Source: an uncultured Porphyromonadaceae bacterium (GTDB taxonomy: Bacteria; Bacteroidota; Bacteroidia; Bacteroidales; Muribaculaceae). Taken from it: a stretch of DNA of 41,334 nt. Below the pieces are notes generated by a model. The model was given only the letters and a program-made list of their open reading frames with translations, was not told the origin of the DNA and made no database searches. Positions 1 to 6,592 of this stretch are shown in pieces (position 1 is the first letter of the stretch; each line of letters starts with the position of its first letter). The DNA lies in contig CALAVE010000083.1 of assembly GCA_937892215.1 (NCBI GenBank), positions 1-41,334 on the forward strand, written 5' to 3'. A program made the translations under genes and the position numbers.

Positions 1-42
1 CAAGATTACTTGAAAGAACTAATCGGCAATCTCAAATTTTGA
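1..42 (+). CDS. C-terminal end of an unidentified protein (partial)
   Basis: Frame 1 is open from the window edge to a TGA at 40-42 and encodes the 13 residues QDYLKELIGNLKF. An open frame this short could occur by chance. It is favoured as a real gene end because a terminator-like hairpin (CGGCAA at 24-29 pairing with TTGCCG at about 47-52, then a T run) lies across and just after the stop. The family cannot be identified from so few residues. Confidence 0.35.
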   Translation, partial: QDYLKELIGNLKF

Positions 43-64
43 TGCGGTTGCCGTGGTTTTTTAA
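22..64 (+). terminator. Putative terminator of the upstream gene
   Basis: CGGCAA and TTGCCG form the stem and a run of six T follows TTGCCGTGG. The left arm lies inside the last codons of the partial upstream gene. The loop is long (about 17 nt), so the call is tentative. Confidence 0.35.
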
Positions 65-72
65 AGAAAAAG

Positions 73-103
73 TTTGGAATTACAAAAATTGTGTGTAAAT
101 TTG
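73..103 (+). promoter_or_regulatory. Bacteroidetes-type promoter of the sigma factor gene
   Basis: TTTG at 73-76, a 19-nt spacer and TAAATTTG at 96-103 match the Bacteroidetes housekeeping consensus (-33 TTTG, -7 TAnnTTTG). Transcription would start near 109, giving a leader of about 100 nt before the ATG at 210. Confidence 0.6.
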
Positions 104-209
104 CAACGATTTACACATAAAAAATCACATTAAATTGAATATTAAATAAAACAAAATTTGCCTATCGACGTGAACATTACTCAATAAGAACATTAAGTAA
201 TAATTGGTA

Positions 210-800
210 ATGAAAATTCATAGTAAACTGACCGACGAGCAATTAGTGGCTTCGTATGTCGATGGGTGTAATGAGGCATTTGACACGCTAATAGAGCGTC
301 ATAAGGACCGCATTTTCACGTACATCTATCATTCGGTAAAAGATGAAGATCTCGCAAACGACATTTTTCAAGAGACGTTTGTGAAAGCAATTATGACTAT
401 CAAGCAAGGACGCTATGTGGAGAACGGAAAGTTTGCCGCATGGATTACGCGTATTGCGCATAATCTGATAATAGACTCGTTCCGCCAGGAGAAAGCCGAG
501 AACCAGTGCTCGACCGATTCAACAGAGATAAACGTGCTGAACCGCAAGGAGCTATGCGAGGCCAACGTGGAGGACGAATTGATAACGAGTCAGATACAGA
601 CCGATGTACGCCGCCTGATAAAGGCATTGCCCGAAAATCAGCGCGAAGTGCTGGTGATGCGCTATTACCGCAACATGAGTTTCAAAGAAATAGCGGACAG
701 CACTAATGTGAGCATAAATACCGCGCTTGGGCGTATGCGCTATGCAATTCTGAACATGCGACGCATGGCAGAGGAAAATCACATAGTCCTTTCCTACTAA
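210..800 (+). CDS. RNA polymerase sigma factor, ECF (sigma-70) family
   Basis: This 196-aa protein has the two-domain layout of an ECF sigma factor. Sigma region 2 covers about residues 15-90 (motif DLANDIFQETFVKAI, core-RNAP binding and -10 recognition). Region 4 covers about 135-190 (LPENQREVLVMRYY followed by the helix-turn-helix FKEIADSTNVSINTALGRMR). The frame is open upstream to a TTG at 204, but ATG at 210 (MKIHSKLTDEQL) matches how related Bacteroidetes sigma factors begin. No anti-sigma or transmembrane gene follows, so it may not be regulated by a classical adjacent anti-sigma factor. It is a single-gene unit with its own promoter. The terminator downstream is separated from the stop codon by a palindromic element. 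Which regulon it controls cannot be told from sequence. Confidence 0.9.
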   Translation: MKIHSKLTDEQLVASYVDGCNEAFDTLIERHKDRIFTYIYHSVKDEDLANDIFQETFVKAIMTIKQGRYVENGKFAAWITRIAHNLIIDSFRQEKAENQCSTDSTEINVLNRKELCEANVEDELITSQIQTDVRRLIKALPENQREVLVMRYYRNMSFKEIADSTNVSINTALGRMRYAILNMRRMAEENHIVLSY

Positions 801-803
801 AGG

Positions 804-976
804 TGTGTTCGATAAATTAATAAAAATAACGATGTGTCCTTGGTTGATTTTGATTTTCTATCAGTATCTGCTGTGCTAAAGTCATGCAACGTAGCCCGCT
901 ACGCTGCTTCATCTTTGACTTCGCATCTACTCGATATGAAATCAAAATTATCGCAAGTTAATTTATAGAGCACACA
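804..976. repeat. Imperfect palindromic intergenic element (REP/MITE-like)
   Basis: The left arm from TGTGTTCGATAAATTAA (804-820) is repeated inverted as TTAATTTATAGAGCACACA (958-976). Inside, GGTTGATTTTGATTT on the left matches the inverse of the ATGAAATCAAAATTATC stretch on the right. The centre is a strong hairpin, GCAACGTAGC / GCTACGCTGC, at about 886-907. There is no open reading frame. The element lies between the sigma factor stop and a terminator, and is flanked by TAAAG (798-802) and TAAAAG (977-982). The size and end-to-end symmetry suggest a non-autonomous mobile or REP-like element; an RNA structural element is the alternative. Confidence 0.55.
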
Positions 977-1023
977 TAAAAGAGAAAAGTAATCGTTTCA
1001 AAATGTTATATAAAAACCAGAGG

Positions 1024-1054
1024 AAGTGCCGACTGTGATAGTTGGCGCTTTTTT
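1024..1054 (+). terminator. Rho-independent terminator downstream of the sigma factor gene
   Basis: AGTGCCGACT at 1025-1034 pairs with AGTTGGCGCT at 1040-1049 (two G-U pairs) across a GTGAT loop, followed by TTTTT. It is probably the original terminator of the sigma factor transcript, now 220 nt from the stop codon because of the palindrome between them. Confidence 0.65.
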
Positions 1055-1162
1055 GCGCTGAACCGAGAGCATAACAGGATGTAAAGCTGACGAGTGACGC
1101 TGCGCAACAATCAGCAAATGGTTCCATGAGCAGGTGAAAATGCGTTAAATGTGGGCACGAAA

Positions 1163-1194
1163 TTTGCGTGAAACGAATAAGTGATGTAATTTTG
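1163..1194 (+). promoter_or_regulatory. Promoter of tig
   Basis: TTTG at 1163-1166, 20-nt spacer, TAATTTTG at 1187-1194. The predicted start near 1200 leaves a leader of about 48 nt before the tig ATG at 1248. The 1055-1162 stretch between the previous terminator and this promoter holds nothing I can name. Confidence 0.65.
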
Positions 1195-1247
1195 CAGACT
1201 GATTGCAAAAAAAGAAGTAATTAATTATAACAGAATATAAAGAGAAA

Positions 1248-2600
1248 ATGAACGTAACATTTGACAAAACAGGTAACGTGACAGCCGTGCTGACGATAGC
1301 GATTACCGAGGAAGACTACAAAGACGATTTCAAGAAAGGTTTGAGGGAGATGGGTATGCGCCGTCCCATAAAGGGTTTCCGTCCGGGCAAAGTGCCGGCA
1401 CAGCTGCTGGAGAAGTTGTATGGCGCAAGCGTTCGCGCTGACGTTGTTGACCACAAGGTATCGCGAGCCCTGTCGGAATATATAGTGAACAACAAGGTGG
1501 ACTTGCTGGGTGAGCCCATGATGAACGTGGAATCTAAGTTTGACTTTGATAAAGAGCGTGACTATGAATTCAAGTTTGACCTGGGTCTTGCTCCTGATTT
1601 TGAGTGCAAACTTGACAAGCGTGTGAAGATACCGTACTACAACATAGAGGTGAGTCAGGAAATGATTGACAACCAGAACAACTCGTTCAAGAAGCGCTTC
1701 GGCAAACAAGTGCCGGGCGAAGAGGCCGCAGAAGACTCACTGATACGCGGAAGCCTGACTGAGCTTAACGAGGACGGAAGTGAAAAGGAAAACGGCCTTA
1801 AGGTGGAGCGCACAGTGCTGATGCCACGCTACGTCAAGGATGAAGAGGAGAAAGCGAAACTTATAGGAGCCAAGACCGGCGCTGAGATTGTGATAAATCC
1901 GGCAAAAGCTTCGGGCGATAGTGACACAGAAGTGGCCTCGATGCTGAATATAGACAAGGCTCAGGCAGCTGACATCAAGAGCGACTTCAGGCTTAAGATA
2001 GACGAAATCATGGTGAACGAAGATGCCGAGATGAACCAGGAGCTGTTTGACAACGTTCTGGGCAAAGACGTGGCCAAGACCGAAGAGGAATATCTGGCCA
2101 AGATAAAGGAAATGATAGGCAACCAACTGAAGACTGACAGCAACTATCGCTTCACGGTGGATGCAGAGCGCGTGCTCCGCAAGAAGGTGGGCAAGCTGGA
2201 ACTTCCCGACGAGTTCCTGAAGCGCTTCTTGACAGCCAAGAGCCATGACAAGACGGCAGAGCAGGTGGCAGAAGACTATGACAAGACGTCGGATGCCCTG
2301 CAGTGGCAGCTGATACGCGAGAAGATTGCGCGCAATCTGGAAGTGAAGATAGAGGCCGAGGACAAGGTGAAATACGCACGCTACATGGCCGCTCAGCAGT
2401 TTGCTCAGTACGGCATGAGCAACTTGCCAGACGACGTGATTGACCGCTACGCCCACGAATTGCTGGAGAAGCCCGAATACAGCGAGCAGATAAGCAATCA
2501 GGCTATGGACGACAAGGTGTACGCGGCTATCAAGGATAGCGTGACAATAGAAGAGAAGAGCGTGACAGTGGAGGAATTTAACAAACTGTTTGAGAAATAA
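1248..2600 (+). CDS. tig: Trigger factor (ribosome-associated chaperone)
   Basis: The 450-aa protein has the trigger factor signature GFRPGKVP at about residues 43-50, the ribosome-docking loop that binds near L23 at the tunnel exit. It continues with the N-terminal fold (LLEKLYGASVRADVV), a diverged middle domain where the FKBP-type isomerase lies in Proteobacteria, and a long charged helical C-terminal chaperone domain. Length is typical of the family (430-450 aa). It acts co-translationally in the cytosol on nascent chains. It is monocistronic here: its own promoter lies upstream and a terminator-like hairpin lies at 2630-2667. In many bacteria tig is followed directly by clpP and clpX; here another gene is placed between them. 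Whether the middle domain retains isomerase activity cannot be judged by eye. Confidence 0.95.
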   Translation: MNVTFDKTGNVTAVLTIAITEEDYKDDFKKGLREMGMRRPIKGFRPGKVPAQLLEKLYGASVRADVVDHKVSRALSEYIVNNKVDLLGEPMMNVESKFDFDKERDYEFKFDLGLAPDFECKLDKRVKIPYYNIEVSQEMIDNQNNSFKKRFGKQVPGEEAAEDSLIRGSLTELNEDGSEKENGLKVERTVLMPRYVKDEEEKAKLIGAKTGAEIVINPAKASGDSDTEVASMLNIDKAQAADIKSDFRLKIDEIMVNEDAEMNQELFDNVLGKDVAKTEEEYLAKIKEMIGNQLKTDSNYRFTVDAERVLRKKVGKLELPDEFLKRFLTAKSHDKTAEQVAEDYDKTSDALQWQLIREKIARNLEVKIEAEDKVKYARYMAAQQFAQYGMSNLPDDVIDRYAHELLEKPEYSEQISNQAMDDKVYAAIKDSVTIEEKSVTVEEFNKLFEK

Positions 2601-2629
2601 GACGAAATCCCGTCACAGCCAAGATATAT

Positions 2630-2667
2630 GGAGGCGCACAAAATTAGTAGTGCGTCCCCATTTTTTG
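2630..2667 (+). terminator. Putative terminator of tig
   Basis: GGAGGCGCAC at 2630-2639 can pair imperfectly with GTGCGTCCCC at 2650-2659 across a 10-nt AT-rich loop, followed by six T at 2661-2666. Confidence 0.6.
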
Positions 2668-2676
2668 ACTTAAAGT

Positions 2677-2707
2677 TATGAATTATTGAAATTAATTATT
2701 AACTTTG
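2677..2707 (+). promoter_or_regulatory. Promoter of the preA-like gene
   Basis: TAACTTTG at 2700-2707 is a perfect -7 element. TATG at 2677-2680, 19 nt upstream, is one mismatch from the -33 consensus. The implied start near 2713 falls after the first in-frame ATG (2710), which argues for translation from ATG 2737. Confidence 0.5.
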
Positions 2708-2736
2708 TCATGGATAATAAAACACAACAGATTGAC

Positions 2737-4209
2737 ATGAAAACCTTAAGACCAAAAGAAGAAGCCTCTCGTTGCCTTATGTGCATTGACGCGCCATGCA
2801 GCAAGGCCTGCAAAACAGGTGACCCTGCACGTGCAATACGAGCGATACGATTTGACAACGCCAAGTGTGCGTTACGGTGGATGGACAAATGCAGTGGAGA
2901 AGACTTGGAAGCTGCAGAGAAAGCCTGCATACACTACGACCGTCCCATTCGCATACGAGAAATGGTGGAAACAGTTAAAGCACAGAATCCAGGTTCAGCC
3001 GCTGAAAGCAAGTTGCCAGACCTGAGTATAGACTTCTGTGGAATTAAGTGTGAGAATCCGTTTTTCTTGGCATCTTCGGCCGTGTGCACAAATTACGAGA
3101 TGGTGGCCCGCGCATTTGACGCCGGGTGGGGTGGAGTGTTCTACAAGACCATCTGTATGCAGGAAATAAATGAGGTATCGCCGAGATTTGACGCAGTAAG
3201 TGAAGACGGCAGGAGCGACTTTTTCGGTTTCAGAAACATGGAGCAGCTGAGCGAGAATCCGGTAAAAGAGGACTTTGCAATACTGAAAAAGCTGAAAGAG
3301 AACTATCCGTCGAAGATAGTGGTGGCCTCGATAATGGGCCAGACAGAACGTCAATGGATAGTGCTTGCCAAGATGGCAGAGCGCGCCGGAGTGGATGCGA
3401 TAGAGCTGAATTTCTCGTGCCCACAGATGCGGCTTGCCGGAATGGGCTCGGACGTGGGGCAGAACCCGGAATTGGTGACGTTCTACACAGCATACGTGAA
3501 ACGCAACGTGTCGATACCGGTGATACCGAAGATGACTCCAAATATCACACACATATCAGAACCCGCAATGGGCGGCTTTTATGCCGGTGCAGACGGCATT
3601 TCAGCCATCAACACGATAAAGAGCGTGACAATGAACGAGCGTTCGGCGGTATCGGGGAAACGGACGGTGTCGGGATATTCAGGCAGGGCCGTGAAGCCAA
3701 TAGCGCAACGATTCATACTGGAATTGGCAAAGAACCCGATAATGAAGAACCTTCAGCTGAGCGGTATAGGAGGGATAGAGACGTGGCGCGACGCACTGGA
3801 GTTTATCCAGTTGGGTTGCCGTAATGTTCAGGTGTGCACGGCAGTGATGCAATACGGATACAGGATAATAGATGACCTGAAGTTGGGGCTGCAGACCTAT
3901 ATGAAAGAGCGAGGGGTGGAACACCTTTCGGACCTTGTGGGAGAAGAATTGCCGTACTTTGAAACGCCGCATAATCTGGACAGGACGACGATAGTTTATC
4001 CGATGATAGACCGCGAGACGTGCATAGGTTGCGGTCGTTGCCACACATCATGTATGGACGGAGGGCATCAGGCGATAACATTCGACCCCGAAACTCGTCA
4101 GCCTAAGATTTTAGGGACAAAATGCGTGGGTTGCCATCTGTGTCTGCTTGTGTGTTCCACAGGAGCGATTCATGCCTCGAAACGAGTTGAGAAGAAAAAG
4201 AAATCATGA
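2737..4209 (+). CDS. preA: PreA-like dihydropyrimidine dehydrogenase with extra N-terminal Fe-S domain
   Basis: Likely uses FMN and iron-sulfur clusters to interconvert uracil/thymine and dihydropyrimidines. From the N-terminus there is a DPD domain I/PreT-like segment (EEASRCLMCIDAPCSKAC, then three more Cys; seven Cys in all, the number mammalian DPD uses there). An FMN-binding dihydroorotate-dehydrogenase barrel follows (ELNFSCPQMRLAGMGSDVGQ, IPVIPKMTPNI, SGIGGIETWRDALEF). A two-cluster ferredoxin ends the protein (CIGCGRCHTSC and CVGCHLCLLVC). The position of the mammalian catalytic Cys holds Val (GMGSDVGQ), as I recall for E. coli PreA. The FAD and NAD(P)H domains carried by PreT are absent, so the electron partner is unknown. 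ATG 2737 is chosen because the promoter lies too close to ATG 2710 (TTG 2686 is also open). The gene sits between tig and clpP with its own promoter and terminator. A different substrate is possible. Confidence 0.85.
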   Translation: MKTLRPKEEASRCLMCIDAPCSKACKTGDPARAIRAIRFDNAKCALRWMDKCSGEDLEAAEKACIHYDRPIRIREMVETVKAQNPGSAAESKLPDLSIDFCGIKCENPFFLASSAVCTNYEMVARAFDAGWGGVFYKTICMQEINEVSPRFDAVSEDGRSDFFGFRNMEQLSENPVKEDFAILKKLKENYPSKIVVASIMGQTERQWIVLAKMAERAGVDAIELNFSCPQMRLAGMGSDVGQNPELVTFYTAYVKRNVSIPVIPKMTPNITHISEPAMGGFYAGADGISAINTIKSVTMNERSAVSGKRTVSGYSGRAVKPIAQRFILELAKNPIMKNLQLSGIGGIETWRDALEFIQLGCRNVQVCTAVMQYGYRIIDDLKLGLQTYMKERGVEHLSDLVGEELPYFETPHNLDRTTIVYPMIDRETCIGCGRCHTSCMDGGHQAITFDPETRQPKILGTKCVGCHLCLLVCSTGAIHASKRVEKKKKS

Positions 4210-4254
4210 ATCTCGCCGAGGAAGAGATTCTGGATAGAGCGAGATGAGACATAA

Positions 4255-4296
4255 TAGTTGGGGCATGCATGACAAAGGCGTGTCCCAACTTATAAT
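4255..4296 (+). terminator. Putative terminator of the preA-like gene
   Basis: GTTGGGGCATGC at 4257-4268 pairs over its full length, with two G-U pairs, to GCGTGTCCCAAC at 4278-4289. The downstream tract is AT-rich rather than a clean T run. A second small hairpin (ATCTCGC/GCGAGAT) lies just upstream at 4210-4245. Confidence 0.5.
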
Positions 4297-4372
4297 TTGC
4301 CATCAGAATATGAGGCGGAGCAGGTGTTGTGGTAGCGAAAATGAAAATTTGGCACGATAATTGCTGTAGAGT

Positions 4373-4403
4373 TTTAATAGACAGATTTAATTTATTAATT
4401 TTG
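4373..4403 (+). promoter_or_regulatory. Promoter of clpP-clpX
   Basis: TAATTTTG at 4396-4403 is a good -7 element. TTTA at 4373-4376, 19 nt upstream, is one mismatch from the -33 consensus. The clpP ATG at 4429 is preceded by AAGGATAT, one of the few recognisable ribosome binding sites in the window. Confidence 0.55.
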
Positions 4404-4428
4404 TAAAAGTTTTAAAAAGTAAGGATAT

Positions 4429-5100
4429 ATGAAAAACGAATTCAGAAATTTCGCAGTGAATCACCTTGGTATGAACGGTCTGGCACTGGACCAGTACGCT
4501 AACGACATTACCAGCAGTTACATATCGCCAACGATTATAGAGGAGCGCAAACTTAACGTGGCTCAGATGGACGTGTTCTCGCGCCTGATGATGGACAGGA
4601 TTATCTTTCTTGGCACTCAGATTGACGACTACACGGCCAACGTGATACAGGCACAACTTCTGTTCCTTGATTCGTCGGAGCCGGGCAAGGACGTGTCAAT
4701 CTACATCAATTCGCCCGGTGGCTCGGTGTATGCGGGTCTGGGAATATATGACACGATGCAGTATATCAGTAGCGATGTTTCAACTATATGCACCGGAATG
4801 GCGGCAAGCATGGCAGCCGTTCTGCTGGTGGCCGGAGAGAAGGGCAAGCGCTTTGCGCTGAAGCACTCTCGCGTGATGATACATCAACCGATGGGCGGTA
4901 TTCAGGGTCAGGCCTCAGACATAGAAATCACGTCGCGTGAGATACTGAAGTTGAAGAAAGAGCTGTACACCATCATTTCCGACCATTCAGGCCAGAGCTA
5001 CGACAAAGTGTACGCAGACAGCGACCGTGACTACTGGATGACGTCGGGCGAAGCACTGGACTACGGAATGATAGACAAAATACTGGAGAAGGCAAAATAA
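4429..5100 (+). CDS. clpP: ATP-dependent Clp protease proteolytic subunit ClpP
   Basis: The 223-aa serine peptidase forms the barrel-shaped proteolytic core that pairs with ClpX. The catalytic triad is visible: Ser127 in GMAASMAAV, His152 in VMIHQPMGG and Asp201 in DRDYWM, with the spacing of E. coli ClpP. The oxyanion-loop motif YINSPGGSV is at about 92-100. The N-terminus is about 30 residues longer than mature E. coli ClpP and may be a propeptide or extended axial loop. ATG 4429 has a good ribosome binding site. clpX starts 12 nt after the stop, so the two are one operon, as is usual. Function acts in the cytosol in regulated and quality-control proteolysis. Confidence 0.96.
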   Translation: MKNEFRNFAVNHLGMNGLALDQYANDITSSYISPTIIEERKLNVAQMDVFSRLMMDRIIFLGTQIDDYTANVIQAQLLFLDSSEPGKDVSIYINSPGGSVYAGLGIYDTMQYISSDVSTICTGMAASMAAVLLVAGEKGKRFALKHSRVMIHQPMGGIQGQASDIEITSREILKLKKELYTIISDHSGQSYDKVYADSDRDYWMTSGEALDYGMIDKILEKAK

Positions 5101-5112
5101 GTGAAATAGAGG

Positions 5113-6357
5113 ATGGCAAATAGACAAAAGCAGAAAGCACATTGTAATTTTTGTGGTAGGAGTAGTGACGAGGTATTGGTGCTACTTCCGGGTGTGGACG
5201 GCTATATATGCAATGATTGCGCCGAGAGCGCACATGAGATAGTGGAAGAATACTTCGGTCGCAAGAAGGCTTCTTCGGGGCAAGAGACGCCCGACTTAGG
5301 CAAGCTTCCAACCCCCGAGGAGATAAAGCAATACCTTGACGGTTATGTGATAGGGCAGGAGCAAGCGAAGAAATTCCTTTCGGTAGCTGTATATAACCAC
5401 TACAAGCGCCTTTCTCAGGACCGGGGAGACGATGTGGAGATAGAAAAATCCAATATACTCATTGTTGGCCCAACCGGAACTGGCAAGACGCTGCTTGCAA
5501 AGACCATCGCGAAGATGCTGAAAGTGCCTTTTGCCATAGTGGATGCTACGGTGCTGACGCAGGCGGGCTACGTGGGCGAAGACATAGAGAGCCTGCTGGT
5601 GAGATTGCTCCAAGCGTGCGACTACAACGTGAGCGAGGCCGAACGCGGAATCGTGTTCATAGATGAGATAGACAAGATAGCACGCAAAGGCGACAATCCG
5701 TCGATAACTCGTGACGTGAGCGGAGAAGGCGTGCAGCAGGGACTGTTAAAACTGCTTGAGGGCTCGGTTGTGAATGTTCCGCCTCAAGGCGGCCGCAAGC
5801 ATCCTGAGCAGAAGATGATTGCAGTGGATACAAAGAACATCCTCTTCATCTGCGGAGGCGCATTTGAGGGAATAGAGCGCAAGATAGCCTTGAGAATGAA
5901 TACACATGTAGTGGGCTACGGCACGGACAGCAAACTGCGTCAAGTGGAGCGCGAGATGCTTCTCAGGTATGTAGCACCTCAGGATTTACGGTCGTACGGA
6001 CTGATTCCGGAAATCATAGGACGCCTACCCATCCTAACGAGTTTAGAGCCATTAGACAAAGACGCGCTGCTCCGCATTCTGACAGAGCCGAAGAACGCGA
6101 TTGTGAAACAGTACAAGAAACTGCTTCAGATGGACGGAACTATGCTGGAAATAAACAAAGATGTGCTGGAGTATGTGGTGGACAAGGCCATAGAATACAA
6201 ACTTGGCGCCAGAGGACTGCGCTCGCTGTTTGAGGCAATAATGATAGACGTGATGTATGAGGTTCCGGGAAAGAAGGAGCGCAAATTTGTACTGACAAAG
6301 GAATATGCTCAGAAGCAGCTGGAAAATGTGAACATGGAGATGATGCGAAATGATTAG
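5113..6357 (+). CDS. clpX: ATP-dependent Clp protease ATP-binding subunit ClpX
   Basis: The 414-aa AAA+ unfoldase feeds substrates into ClpP. The N-terminal C4 zinc-binding domain has Cys11, Cys14, Cys33 and Cys36 (CNFC ... CNDC). Next come Walker A (VGPTGTGKT), the Walker B region (GIVFIDEIDKIARK), the pore loop GYVGED and the sensor-2 region near GARGLRSLFE. The ClpP-docking loop, IGF in E. coli, appears here as VGY (NTHVVGYG); I believe this is usual in Bacteroidetes, but have not checked. It is the second gene of the clpP-clpX operon and is followed by a strong terminator. Confidence 0.96.
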   Translation: MANRQKQKAHCNFCGRSSDEVLVLLPGVDGYICNDCAESAHEIVEEYFGRKKASSGQETPDLGKLPTPEEIKQYLDGYVIGQEQAKKFLSVAVYNHYKRLSQDRGDDVEIEKSNILIVGPTGTGKTLLAKTIAKMLKVPFAIVDATVLTQAGYVGEDIESLLVRLLQACDYNVSEAERGIVFIDEIDKIARKGDNPSITRDVSGEGVQQGLLKLLEGSVVNVPPQGGRKHPEQKMIAVDTKNILFICGGAFEGIERKIALRMNTHVVGYGTDSKLRQVEREMLLRYVAPQDLRSYGLIPEIIGRLPILTSLEPLDKDALLRILTEPKNAIVKQYKKLLQMDGTMLEINKDVLEYVVDKAIEYKLGARGLRSLFEAIMIDVMYEVPGKKERKFVLTKEYAQKQLENVNMEMMRND

Positions 6358-6421
6358 TCCACAACAGAGCTAAAAGCATGGATTTCGCAACGATTGCACG
6401 CAGCACAGCGATGAAACACTC

Positions 6422-6461
6422 AGGCGGGAGGCTCACAGAAAGAAAGCCTCCTGCTTATTTT
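6422..6461 (+). terminator. Rho-independent terminator of clpPX
   Basis: GCGGGAGGCT at 6424-6433 pairs with AGCCTCCTGC at 6445-6454 (one G-U pair), followed by TTATTTTG. The hairpin ends the clpPX transcript before the recQ promoter. Confidence 0.75.
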
Positions 6462-6516
6462 GCCTCAATTTGCAAGAAGAGTTTTTGCTTAAATTTGAAA
6501 GAAAATGAAATTTTAT

Positions 6517-6547
6517 TTTGATAATCAAAAAAGTTTGCTTATATTTG
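6517..6547 (+). promoter_or_regulatory. Promoter of recQ
   Basis: TTTG at 6517-6520, 19-nt spacer, TATATTTG at 6540-6547: a full match to the Bacteroidetes consensus. The recQ ATG at 6593 follows about 40 nt after the expected start. Confidence 0.7.
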
Positions 6548-6592
6548 TATATTCTAAATTTCAACAAAAAAACTTGAGTTGGGCTGTGTATC

